Shown: piece by piece, positions 54,365-62,367 of the stretch
Layout: every line of letters starts with the position of its first letter
Position numbering within the stretch: the stretch's first letter is position 1
DNA from: G051132615 sp051132615
GTDB lineage: Bacteria > Pseudomonadota > Gammaproteobacteria > Burkholderiales > Neisseriaceae
Assembly (NCBI RefSeq): GCF_051132615.1
Contig: NZ_CP152375.1
Span: 2,418,001-2,482,000 of the forward strand
Direction of reading: 5' to 3'
DNA: 64,000 bases
Notes under the pieces: generated by a model
What the model saw: the letters and a program-made list of their open reading frames with translations, nothing else
Told to the model about the DNA's origin: nothing
Databases searched by the model: none
Program-made: the position numbers and the translations under genes

Positions 54365-55093
54365 TTATTGTGTAGTGGTTTTTTTCTTGCTCAGTTTACA
54401 TATAAATAAGCCTGCTTCATATAATAACCAGAGTGGGATAGCCAATAAGCATTGTGAAATAACATCAGGAGGTGTCACAACTGCGGCAATGGCAAAGGCA
54501 CCCACAATAATATAAGGTCTCGCTGTAGTCATTTGCTCGATGCTTAATATACCTGCTTTGTGCAATAAAATAACCACAACAGGTACTTCAAATGTGACAC
54601 CAAAGGCCAAAAACATCCCTAAAATAAAGGAAAAATATTTGTCAATATCTGTTGCCATATTGACACCCTCAGGTGTGACAGCATTAATAAAGTGGAAAAC
54701 GACAGGAAAAACCAAAAAGTATGCAAAAGACATGCCAATAAAAAACAAAATAACACTGGATATAACTAAGGGTAGAGCTAGGCGTTTCTCATGAGAATAA
54801 AGTGCCGGTGCAATAAATGCCCATATTTGGTAAAGTGTATGGGGCAAAGTTGCTAAAAATGCGACAACTAAAGTTACTTTAATCGGGACAAAAAAAGGTG
54901 CAATTACATCAATTGCAATCATACTAGAGCCTATTGGCATAGCATCTATTAACGGTGCTGCGACAAAGGCATAGATTTTTTGTGCAAAGGGTACTAATGC
55001 AAAAAAAACGATTAAAAATACCACAACTATTTTGAGTAGCCGAGAACGTAATTCAATAAGGTGTGTTAATAAAGGTTGAGCTTCATCATTCAT
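54365..55093 (-). CDS. tatC: Sec-independent translocase TatC
   Basis: Six-helix receptor of the twin-arginine translocase, 242 residues. The N-terminus carries LLTHLIELRSRLLK with the conserved Glu and Arg used in signal binding. The first periplasmic loop ends ALYSHEKRLALPLVI, and FAYFLVFPVVFHF and LAFGVTFEVPVVVILL are family blocks. It overlaps the tatB stop by four bases. In this organism the small subunit of the GMC dehydrogenase is an evident Tat substrate. Confidence 0.95.
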   Translation of the reverse strand: MNDEAQPLLTHLIELRSRLLKIVVVFLIVFFALVPFAQKIYAFVAAPLIDAMPIGSSMIAIDVIAPFFVPIKVTLVVAFLATLPHTLYQIWAFIAPALYSHEKRLALPLVISSVILFFIGMSFAYFLVFPVVFHFINAVTPEGVNMATDIDKYFSFILGMFLAFGVTFEVPVVVILLHKAGILSIEQMTTARPYIIVGAFAIAAVVTPPDVISQCLLAIPLWLLYEAGLFICKLSKKKTTTQ

Positions 55094-55524
55094 AATGGTG
55101 GCGTATCATTTTGTTGATGAGTAGTCGATGAAGGTTGTTCTGAGGAGACAGTATTAGGTGGTGTAATTGTCTCTTTATGTGCTTGTGTCGATTGTGCCTC
55201 TATATTGGGTGTGCTTTCTGTATTATTCACATCATCATCGTAATGTTCTGATGCTTCTTTTAGACTGTCTTGTACTTCACTTAACACATTATGCACCCCA
55301 TCACGCACATTTTGTGTGACATCTCTTAGGTCTTGATGTAAGTTGTTTAAGCCAGTTTCTTGCAATTGTTGGTTCATGTCAGCTTTAACATTCGCAATAA
55401 AACGTTGCATTCGTCCAATCATTAAGCCTGCAAACCGTGCTACGGCAGGCAGTCTTTCTGGTCCTAACACAATCAGCGCCACAATGCCCAATACAACAAG
55501 CTTAGCAAAGCTTATATCAAACAT
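55090..55524 (-). CDS. tatB: Sec-independent translocase TatB
   Basis: Tat receptor partner, 144 residues. One N-terminal membrane helix (FAKLVVLGIVALIVLGPERLP) ends in the Glu-Arg-Leu-Pro hinge that marks TatB. A long amphipathic helix follows (RMQRFIANVKADM, RDVTQNVRDGV). The C-terminal tail is polar and rich in Thr, Pro and Gln. Its order between tatA and tatC is standard. Confidence 0.93.
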   Translation of the reverse strand: MFDISFAKLVVLGIVALIVLGPERLPAVARFAGLMIGRMQRFIANVKADMNQQLQETGLNNLHQDLRDVTQNVRDGVHNVLSEVQDSLKEASEHYDDDVNNTESTPNIEAQSTQAHKETITPPNTVSSEQPSSTTHQQNDTPPL

Positions 55525-55527
55525 TGG

Positions 55528-55743
55528 CTAAACATTCTTGTCGGTGTTTTCATTTTGCCCTTGTTCCTTAGTTGGGGTGGATGATGACGTGTTATGGTCA
55601 TTTTCTTCCCCTTTTAAGCCTTCTTTAAAGTCGTGTACTGCGGCACCAATGTCTCGTCCTGCATTGCGCAATTTTTTCGTACCAAAAATCAGTACAACAA
55701 CAATTAATAAGACAATCCAATGCCAAATTGATCCAAGCCCCAT
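55528..55743 (-). CDS. tatA: Sec-independent translocase TatA
   Basis: Pore-forming Tat subunit, 71 residues. Membrane helix WHWIVLLIVVVLIFGTKKL then the amphipathic helix with GRDIGAAVHDFKEGLKG. The Phe-Gly-Thr-Lys-Lys-Leu hinge identifies TatA rather than TatB. It lies three bases before tatB. Confidence 0.94.
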   Translation of the reverse strand: MGLGSIWHWIVLLIVVVLIFGTKKLRNAGRDIGAAVHDFKEGLKGEENDHNTSSSTPTKEQGQNENTDKNV

Positions 55744-55759
55744 GATTTACTCGCTTTCT

Positions 55760-56089
55760 TTATTTCGGTTTAGGGGTGCCTAAAACATGTAAGTGTAAGT
55801 GAAATACTTCTTGTCCACCACCAATACCCGTATTAATTTGTGTTTTATAACCATCGGTTAAGCCAAATTCTTTTGCTAAGATAGCTGTTTTTTGTAGAAG
55901 TTTACCTAATAGTAAAGTATCTTCTGCCGTTGTATGGGCAAGAGAAGTAATATGTTTTTTCGGGATAATCAATAAATGTACTGCTGCTTTAGGCTGAATA
56001 TCATGAAAAACCAGCATCTCTTCATCTTCATAAGCGATTTTTGCGGGGATGTCTTTATTGATTATTTTACAAAAAATACAATCAGTCAT
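55760..56089 (-). CDS. hinT: Histidine-triad (HIT) nucleotide-binding protein
   Basis: HIT-family purine nucleoside phosphoramidase, 109 residues. DCIFCKIINKDIPA at the N-terminus (with the CxxC pair), DIQPKAAVHLLIIPKKHI in the middle and the histidine triad VFHLHLHVLG near the end. The phosphoramidate substrate in cells is not certain. It lies two bases from hisE and seventeen before tatA. Confidence 0.92.
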   Translation of the reverse strand: MTDCIFCKIINKDIPAKIAYEDEEMLVFHDIQPKAAVHLLIIPKKHITSLAHTTAEDTLLLGKLLQKTAILAKEFGLTDGYKTQINTGIGGGQEVFHLHLHVLGTPKPK

Positions 56090-56091
56090 TC

Positions 56092-56424
56092 TTAATGATC
56101 CTTATTTTGTTTTCTCATGGCTTTTTCAGTCAAACCAGATAAACCTTCTCTACGTTTTAACTCTAATAACACATGCTCTGGTGTCAAATTATGGTAACTT
56201 AATAGTACCATGCTATGGAACCATAAATCAGCTACTTCTTTTGTAATTTCCTCAGGATTCTTTTCTTTTGAGGCCAACAAAACTTCCGTGCTCTCCTCCA
56301 TAACTTTTCTAAGAATTTTATCTTCTCCAGCTTCGAACAAAGAGGCAACATAGGAAGATTGTGCGTTAGCTTGTTTGCGCTCTTCTAATGTCTTGCCGAT
56401 TTCTATTAAAATTTGGTCAGTCAT
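56092..56424 (-). CDS. hisE: Phosphoribosyl-ATP pyrophosphatase
   Basis: Second step of histidine synthesis, 110 residues, all-alpha MazG-like fold. The metal-binding pattern is KVMEESTEVLLASK near residue 40 and EITKEVADLWFHSMVLL near 58. It is separate from hisI here, as in most betaproteobacteria. The rest of the histidine genes lie outside the window. Confidence 0.93.
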   Translation of the reverse strand: MTDQILIEIGKTLEERKQANAQSSYVASLFEAGEDKILRKVMEESTEVLLASKEKNPEEITKEVADLWFHSMVLLSYHNLTPEHVLLELKRREGLSGLTEKAMRKQNKDH

Positions 56425-56458
56425 TTTATCAAGCTTTCTTTGTTATAAGTTGTATCGT

Positions 56459-56845
56459 CTATTGGTAGATTTCATGTTCAGATTTGACAACAGGATCTGT
56501 AATGAGCCATTCATTATTTGTCAGTGTCCGGTAAAAGCAATGGTTTCGGCCTGTATGGCAAGCTAATCCTTCTTGTTTTACTTGCAATAAAATAGCATCT
56601 CCATCACAATCAAGGCGCATTTCTGAAACATGTTGAGTATGACCAGATTGTTCACCTTTTCTCCAAAGCTGTTTGCGGGAACGGCTAAAATAGTGTGCCT
56701 GTTTGGTTTGAATAGTCAGTTCCAATGCTTCTTTGTTCATCCATGCAACCATTAAAACCTGATGGGTTTGCTCATCTTGCACAATGGCACATACTAGTCC
56801 TTGATCGTTCCATTTTACTTCGTTTAAAGCCACCATGATGTTCAT
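56459..56845 (-). CDS. hisI: Phosphoribosyl-AMP cyclohydrolase
   Basis: Third step of histidine synthesis, 128 residues. Key patterns: VAWMNKEALELTIQTKQAHYFSRSRKQLWRKGE (about 32-64), LDCDGDAILLQV with two metal-binding Asp residues, and ACHTGRNHCFYRTL near residue 100. It starts two bases after the stop of the upstream unknown gene and is 34 bases from hisE. An in-frame ATG three codons in is an alternative start. Confidence 0.94.
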   Translation of the reverse strand: MNIMVALNEVKWNDQGLVCAIVQDEQTHQVLMVAWMNKEALELTIQTKQAHYFSRSRKQLWRKGEQSGHTQHVSEMRLDCDGDAILLQVKQEGLACHTGRNHCFYRTLTNNEWLITDPVVKSEHEIYQ

Positions 56846-56847
56846 AT

Positions 56848-57513
56848 TTAGGTACAGTCTCCTAGTCGAAATGCAATCATTTTTTGTTCATTCTCAATAA
56901 ACTGCTCAGTTAATGGATGTTGGTATAAATCATGACGCAGTTTATTTAACCATACATTAGGTTTTGATGGGTTATAGGCACTAAAAATACGTTCACTTTG
57001 TTGAATAGTTAAACTATACAGGTTTTGTTCCTGAGCCCATTCAATTTTTACTTCATGTCGTTTTAAACTCAGTCCACTTTTGGAGGAACTGATTTTATCC
57101 AGGGCAAAATGATGAGTAATTTTATCATGAGTTACCACGCTTGGGCGAATCATCACCAGTGTTTCTGTTGGGTATTTCTTTTTAAAATGATAAGGTGCAT
57201 TTAACCAAAAATTTAATTGTTTGAGTATCTTTCCACCATCTTGGCATAATTGTTGATATTTACCTTCGGTAATCTTATTATTTTTGCGTAATATCCGTTC
57301 AAAGCCCCATAAGCCGCTGTTTAATGCTTGATGGTACTCTAAGCTTGGCAAGTGGATCAGCTGTGGTTGCGCATCATTTTGCGTAATAGACTTGATTAAT
57401 TGTTGATAGCTCACATTTTCTGGCTGAGGGCGCCAAAAATATAATACAAGCAAGCACAAGCATAGCACAGCGCCTATGCTGATTAACATAATCCCTAAGT
57501 GACGTGTACTCAT
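56848..57513 (-). CDS. Hypothetical protein with one N-terminal membrane helix
   Basis: I do not recognise this 221-residue protein. An N-terminal helix (GIMLISIGAVLCLCLLVLYFW, roughly 7-28) anchors it with the bulk likely in the periplasm. The remainder is mixed, basic and rich in Gln, Leu and Lys, with no cysteine or repeat pattern that points to a family. It starts at ATG 57513; an in-frame TTG at 57525 is a weak alternative. It abuts hisI and thus opens the hisI-hisE-hinT-tat run in transcription order. Confidence 0.65.
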   Translation of the reverse strand: MSTRHLGIMLISIGAVLCLCLLVLYFWRPQPENVSYQQLIKSITQNDAQPQLIHLPSLEYHQALNSGLWGFERILRKNNKITEGKYQQLCQDGGKILKQLNFWLNAPYHFKKKYPTETLVMIRPSVVTHDKITHHFALDKISSSKSGLSLKRHEVKIEWAQEQNLYSLTIQQSERIFSAYNPSKPNVWLNKLRHDLYQHPLTEQFIENEQKMIAFRLGDCT

Positions 57514-57560
57514 AAATAAAAGCAATTCAGACCATAAACAGTAGGATGGCCTGATTCGTT

Positions 57561-58514
57561 TTAGATACCAGCTTCATGAGCTTGTTGGTCTGCGTGATAG
57601 CTTGAGCGAACCATTGCACCGACAGCTGCATGTTTAAAACCCAATTCATATGCTTTTTTTTCAAACATTTTAAAGGTGTCAGGTGTCACATAGCGTTGTA
57701 CAGGCAGATGTCCATCAGTTGGCTGTAAATATTGTCCAATGGTAATCATTTCGATATCATGCTGACGCATATCCTGCATAATGGCCAGCACTTCCTCATC
57801 TGTTTCACCTAAGCCTACCATAATGCCTGATTTCGTCGGAATATGTGCATTCATCGCTTTAAAATTTTTCAATAGTTTCAATGAATGTTCATAGTCAGCA
57901 CCAGGGCGTGCTTGTTTGTATAAACGAGGAACAGTTTCTAAATTATGATTCATCACATCAGGTGCCGTTTGGGTGAGAATATCCAAAGCAATGTCTAAGC
58001 GACCCCGAAAATCTGGTACCAGTACTTCGATTTGAGTTTCTGGCGAAAGTAGACGAATTTGACGAATACATTCAGCAAAATGCTCGGCGCCACCATCACG
58101 CAAATCATCACGATCAACAGACGTGATGACAACATAGCGTAATTTAAGCGCAGCAACCGTTTGGGCTAAATGAGTAGGCTCTTGTGTGTCTAATGGCAAA
58201 GGTCTACCGTGGCCTACATCACAAAATGGACAGCGACGGGTACAAATATCCCCCATGATCATAAATGTAGCAGTGCCTTTACTGAAACACTCTCCAATAT
58301 TAGGGCAGGTTGCCTCTTCACAGACAGAATGTAGTTTTTGAGCACGTAAAATTTGTTTGATTTCCTGAAATCTTTGACCCGAAGGTAATTTGGCTCGAAT
58401 CCATTCTGGTTTTTTGAGTTTTTCTTCTGCTTTTATTGGAACAATTTTAATAGGAATACGCGCAGTTTTGTCTGCGCCTTTTAATTTGATTCCTGCTTTT
58501 ACATCCGTAGCCAT
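57561..58514 (-). CDS. lipA: Lipoyl synthase
   Basis: Radical SAM enzyme that inserts two sulfurs into protein-bound octanoate, 317 residues. The auxiliary cluster motif CEEATCPNIGEC (Cx4Cx5C) and the SAM motif CTRRCPFC (Cx3Cx2C) are both present, as is RSSY near the C-terminus (VRSSYHADQ), which supplies a serine ligand. The start at 58514 is chosen because AAGGA is upstream and the protein then begins MATDVKAGIKL; the longer frame to 58625 adds nonconserved residues. lipB, its usual neighbour, is not adjacent. Confidence 0.94.
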   Translation of the reverse strand: MATDVKAGIKLKGADKTARIPIKIVPIKAEEKLKKPEWIRAKLPSGQRFQEIKQILRAQKLHSVCEEATCPNIGECFSKGTATFMIMGDICTRRCPFCDVGHGRPLPLDTQEPTHLAQTVAALKLRYVVITSVDRDDLRDGGAEHFAECIRQIRLLSPETQIEVLVPDFRGRLDIALDILTQTAPDVMNHNLETVPRLYKQARPGADYEHSLKLLKNFKAMNAHIPTKSGIMVGLGETDEEVLAIMQDMRQHDIEMITIGQYLQPTDGHLPVQRYVTPDTFKMFEKKAYELGFKHAAVGAMVRSSYHADQQAHEAGI

Positions 58515-58675
58515 ATTTTTAAATATCCTTAAAACCGTACAACAAATGTGTGATGAGGGATCATTATACACCCCTTGAATAAAATTAAACATGTTAAAAA
58601 TAGCAATCTTGGCTATAGATACCACTTAAAAACAGGTAGAATATAGGTTGGCTGATTATGTTAGAGGAAGTCCTT

Positions 58676-59521
58676 TTGAACCCGCAGGAATATTGTTTAC
58701 AAAAAGTCAAACAAAGTGGTTCCAGTTTTGTGACCAGTTTTTTTCTTTTATCCAAACCAAAGCGTGAGGCAATGGTTGTGTTGTATGCTTTTTGTCGTGA
58801 AGTAGATGATATTGTGGATGATTGTACCGATATACAAGTTGCGCAAACAACATTAAATTGGTGGCGAGAGCAAATTTCCTTAGTGTTCTCTGGTCAGGCA
58901 GATCATCCCGTATGCCAGGCATTGATACCCATTGTTCAATCATTTAAACTGCCTGAGGAAGAATTTTTAGCCATTATTGACGGTATGCAAATGGATTTGC
59001 AGCAAGTCAGATATGAGTCATTTGAACAGCTAAACCTTTATTGTTATCGAGTTGCTGGTGTGGTTGGTCGATTAAGCGCCCGTATCTTTGGTTTTGGACA
59101 TGAACAAACCTTATTGTATGCACAAAAGTTGGGCTTGGCTTTGCAATTAACCAATATTATTCGCGATGTGGGTGAAGATATTAGAATAGGCCGCATTTAT
59201 TTGCCTGAAGAAGAGCTTAAGCAGTTTGCTGTGACGCAAGAACAATTATTATCCTATCACAGTGATCAAAATTTTGAAGCATTAATGAAGTTTCAGGTAG
59301 CTCGCGCAAAACAAACTTATCAAGAGGCGCTTGATTTATTGCCTAAAGAAGATTATCAGCATCAAAAAGTTGGTTTAACCATGGCTTCAGTCTATTATGG
59401 TTTGCTAGAAGAGTTAGAGTTAGATGGTTTGGGTAAGGTCTTGCAGCAAAAATTATCATTGTCTACATCTCGCAAACTATTCTTAATTATAAAGAGTATG
59501 ATTTTTGGGTTTAAATTATGA
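58676..59521 (+). CDS. hpnD: Presqualene diphosphate synthase HpnD (squalene/phytoene synthase family)
   Basis: Condenses two farnesyl diphosphates, about 281 residues. The first aspartate-rich motif is CREVDDIVDDC (near residue 42), the second is NIIRDVGEDIRIGRIYLP (near 160), and YCYRVAGVVGRLSARIFG lies between. The start is set at TTG 58676, five bases after AGAGGAAG, which gives the family N-terminus MNPQEYC; ATG 58658 is in frame with a weaker ribosome site. It overlaps hpnE by four bases (ATGA). In the HpnCDE route HpnC completes squalene; hpnC is not seen here. Confidence 0.88.
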   Translation: MNPQEYCLQKVKQSGSSFVTSFFLLSKPKREAMVVLYAFCREVDDIVDDCTDIQVAQTTLNWWREQISLVFSGQADHPVCQALIPIVQSFKLPEEEFLAIIDGMQMDLQQVRYESFEQLNLYCYRVAGVVGRLSARIFGFGHEQTLLYAQKLGLALQLTNIIRDVGEDIRIGRIYLPEEELKQFAVTQEQLLSYHSDQNFEALMKFQVARAKQTYQEALDLLPKEDYQHQKVGLTMASVYYGLLEELELDGLGKVLQQKLSLSTSRKLFLIIKSMIFGFKL

Positions 59522-60807
59522 AAAAACCTAAAGTGGCCATTGTTGGAGCAGGATTAGCTGGGTTAAGTGCCGCAGTTTATTTATATGATGAAGCGGATGT
59601 GACCATTTTTGAAGCAGGCCAGGTTGCAGGTGGGCGGACGAGAACTTTACCAAAAAGGGGACAAAATCAATTTCTTGGAGAAATTGATAATGGGCAACAC
59701 ATCATTATTGGTGCTTATCAAAGTTTATTGTGTCTACTGAAACAAGTTGGGGTACAAGAAACAGAGGTATTTTTACGTTTGCCACTAACATGGTACATAT
59801 ATAATGGGCTAAAAATGCGATGTGGCCGTTTACCTGCGCCATTGAATTTGTTTTTTGCTGTTCTATGTTCTCAGGGTATCACAATTAAAGATAAATATGC
59901 TTTATTTAAGAGCCTGTATTCGTTAAAAAAATACCAAGGTAAAGACAATACTGTTCAGCGTTGGTTGAATCATCAAAAAGTGCCTTATAGTGTACAACAT
60001 GATTTTTGGCAACCAATGGTTTTATCTGCCTTGAATACACCATTAGAACAAGCAAGTATTCATACTTTGCTCAAAGTGATCAACGATGGGGTATTGTCTT
60101 CACAAAAAAGTAGTGACTTATTATTACCTAAAAAAACGCTAGATGAAGTTTTTATTCAACCAATTCTAACCTTTTTACATGAAAAAAAAGTTAGGGTATG
60201 TTTAGGCTCTCGAGTAAAAAGTATCCAATCAGCTTGTCATGGACAAGTTTTGATTGATGATCAGTTATTTGATTCAGTCATTTTAGCAACAGCCCCCTAT
60301 CATGCTGTACATTTGATTGAAGACAAAGATATTCAGGCTAAAATAAATCAGTTACAATACTCGGCTATTTGTTCTGTTTACCTATACTATAATCAACAAA
60401 TTTCTTTGCCGTATCCAATGGTTGGCGTAAAAGATGGGACGGTAGATTGGCTCTTTGACAGAGGGGCACTTGGGCATTCCTCTAATGAGGTTGCTGCTGT
60501 GGTCAGTTGTGCTCAATTAGAACAAAATCATGGGCAGTTAGTGAAAAATGTACATCAAGATGTATTGAAGTTCTGCCCATACTTACAAGAGCCAGTTGAA
60601 TATCAGGTCATTATTGAAAAAAGAGCAACTTTTTTATCAAATGTACTTAGGCCTAAAATAGATGGGCGTCAATTAACACAAAAACAAATATATTTAGCGG
60701 GTGATTATATGCACTCTTTTTATCCTGCTACTTTAGAAGGGGCTGTTCAGTCTGGACAAAAAGCGGCAGCACAATGTTTATTAGATTGGAAGCAATGTCA
60801 TGAATGA
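59518..60807 (+). CDS. hpnE: Squalene-associated FAD-dependent oxidoreductase HpnE
   Basis: Flavoprotein of 429 residues. The dinucleotide-binding motif VAIVGAGLAGLSAAVYL is at the N-terminus with FEAGQVAGGRTRTLP following and IDNGQHIIIGAYQSLLCLL near residue 62, typical of HpnE/phytoene-desaturase-like amine oxidases. The C-terminal FAD block is IYLAGDYMHSFYPATLEGAVQSGQKAA. It is translationally coupled to hpnD and overlaps the SDR gene by eight bases, so the three genes form one operon. In the known route it acts with HpnC and HpnD to make squalene. Confidence 0.88.
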   Translation: MKKPKVAIVGAGLAGLSAAVYLYDEADVTIFEAGQVAGGRTRTLPKRGQNQFLGEIDNGQHIIIGAYQSLLCLLKQVGVQETEVFLRLPLTWYIYNGLKMRCGRLPAPLNLFFAVLCSQGITIKDKYALFKSLYSLKKYQGKDNTVQRWLNHQKVPYSVQHDFWQPMVLSALNTPLEQASIHTLLKVINDGVLSSQKSSDLLLPKKTLDEVFIQPILTFLHEKKVRVCLGSRVKSIQSACHGQVLIDDQLFDSVILATAPYHAVHLIEDKDIQAKINQLQYSAICSVYLYYNQQISLPYPMVGVKDGTVDWLFDRGALGHSSNEVAAVVSCAQLEQNHGQLVKNVHQDVLKFCPYLQEPVEYQVIIEKRATFLSNVLRPKIDGRQLTQKQIYLAGDYMHSFYPATLEGAVQSGQKAAAQCLLDWKQCHE

Positions 60808-61525
60808 TCATTTAGCATTAAAAGATAAAGTCGTGATTGTGACTGGTGTAACACGTGGAATAGGTAAAGAGGTTGCTTTGGCTTATGCACAAGCAGGTGC
60901 AACTGTTGTTTTATTGGGGCGTAATACTCGGCTTTTAGAAGCATTATATGATGAAATTGTTGCATTAAATGCTCCAGAACCAATTGCTGTCACATTAGAC
61001 TTACACACTGCTCAAGAGCATGATTTTGACCAACTGGCGTTGGCTGTATATAAAGAAACGGGTCGTTTAGATGGGATTGTTCATTGTGCGGGGTATTTTT
61101 ATGCACTTTCTCCTTTGATGCATCAAACGATTGAAGAGTGGATGAATCAATACCGGGTAAATACTGTTGCGCCAATGGCTTTAACCAGAGCATGTTTACC
61201 GTTATTGCAAAAGTCAGATGATGCCTCTGTAATTTTGGTTGGCGAGAGTCATGCCGATGATCCAAAAGCCTATTGGGGCGGTTTTGGCGCTTCTTATGCA
61301 GGTTTACAATATTTATGTAAAGTGGCTGCAGATGAGTGGAGCCAGTTTCAAAATGTACGTATCAATACTTTGGTTCCAGGTCAGGTAAATAGTCCTTTGC
61401 GCTTAAAAACGCATCCAGGAGAAAGTAAGTCTGAACGTAAAGAAATCGCACAAATTGTGCCAGATTTTATTTATTGGATGAGTCAACGTTCAGCAGGACG
61501 TACAGGTAATATTATTAAGTTATAA
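60800..61525 (+). CDS. YciK-like short-chain dehydrogenase/reductase lacking catalytic residues
   Basis: SDR-fold protein of 241 residues. The nucleotide-binding motif VTGVTRGIGKE (14-23), LLGRN, HCAG (95-98) and Asn in RVNTVAP (119-125) are present, and overall similarity is to YciK. But where SDRs carry Ser and YxxxK, this protein has GES at 148-150 with Glu149 at the Ser position, and F162GASY166 where Tyr and Lys should be. So the triad is missing. It overlaps hpnE by eight bases. It may be a non-enzymatic relative or use an unusual mechanism. Confidence 0.82.
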   Translation: MNDHLALKDKVVIVTGVTRGIGKEVALAYAQAGATVVLLGRNTRLLEALYDEIVALNAPEPIAVTLDLHTAQEHDFDQLALAVYKETGRLDGIVHCAGYFYALSPLMHQTIEEWMNQYRVNTVAPMALTRACLPLLQKSDDASVILVGESHADDPKAYWGGFGASYAGLQYLCKVAADEWSQFQNVRINTLVPGQVNSPLRLKTHPGESKSERKEIAQIVPDFIYWMSQRSAGRTGNIIKL

Positions 61526-61540
61526 CTAATTGAGGATACG

Positions 61541-62320
61541 ATGAAAAAGATTTTTTTAGGTATTGTTGGTGCTTTTATTGTACTAACAGTAGTAATAGGT
61601 TTTTTTGTTGCTGACTATTTAAGTAAAGAAAGTGATGATTTTTGGAAAGCTCACGAACATAAATCGGAACAAGTAACTGCTGCACGCCTAGAGGATGAAG
61701 TACAGGTTGAACAGAAAAATAATAATATTGATCCCCTAGTAGATGATAAAAATGCACAAGTGTTGCGGATTGAAGCTGTGTCCTTGAATGACAAGCCTAT
61801 TTCTTCTGTTCCCGATAATAATTTAACAGGCTCTGTTTCTCTGGTGGTATTAAGTGATGTATTGGGGCGACCAAAAACAGTAAAACCATTTTTTAATGAT
61901 TGTGGCATTCAAGACGTCAGCTTAGTTGAATTTGGCAATATTCGTTTTAAGAAAATTCAAGCTGAATATTTTGTTGATGAGATTGATATCGCTGGCAGTA
62001 AGTTTGAATTGAAAACGCCACGATTATTGATGAATAAAGACACAAAATTAGAGGATGTTGTGAGTAGCTACTCAGATAAAGCTGCCATACAAGAGCTGAA
62101 TCAGCCAAAAGTAGAGCAAGCCAGTGAAGTGGCTACCCAAGAGAGTACAAAAGGAAAGAAAAAAACAACGAAACCAGCAGAAAAAGTAACCGAATTGGCA
62201 TTTTTAACATCTGGTGACAGTAATAATAAATGGGTGCTTAGCTTTAATACAAAAGGGCTTTTAAAAGGTGTTCGCTTGGTTGCAGAGGATAATTCTTGCG
62301 ATGGGGAAAACACAAAATAA
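61541..62320 (+). CDS. Hypothetical membrane-anchored protein
   Basis: Unknown protein of 259 residues. An N-terminal hydrophobic helix (IFLGIVGAFIVLTVVIGFFVADYL, about 3-27) anchors it and most of the chain should be periplasmic. A charged stretch follows. The middle part (about 65-165) looks folded, with strands and one Cys (FNDCGIQDVSLVEFGN). Then comes a Lys/Thr-rich low-complexity part (KGKKKTTKPAEK) and a short C-terminal strand region with one more Cys. A GAGGAT ribosome site precedes the ATG. It lies 15 bases after the SDR gene and 47 before radA. Confidence 0.68.
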   Translation: MKKIFLGIVGAFIVLTVVIGFFVADYLSKESDDFWKAHEHKSEQVTAARLEDEVQVEQKNNNIDPLVDDKNAQVLRIEAVSLNDKPISSVPDNNLTGSVSLVVLSDVLGRPKTVKPFFNDCGIQDVSLVEFGNIRFKKIQAEYFVDEIDIAGSKFELKTPRLLMNKDTKLEDVVSSYSDKAAIQELNQPKVEQASEVATQESTKGKKKTTKPAEKVTELAFLTSGDSNNKWVLSFNTKGLLKGVRLVAEDNSCDGENTK

Positions 62321-62367
62321 TCTTTTAAAAACAGTCTTTAATTAAGGAAACTTAACCAAAACTCTAT

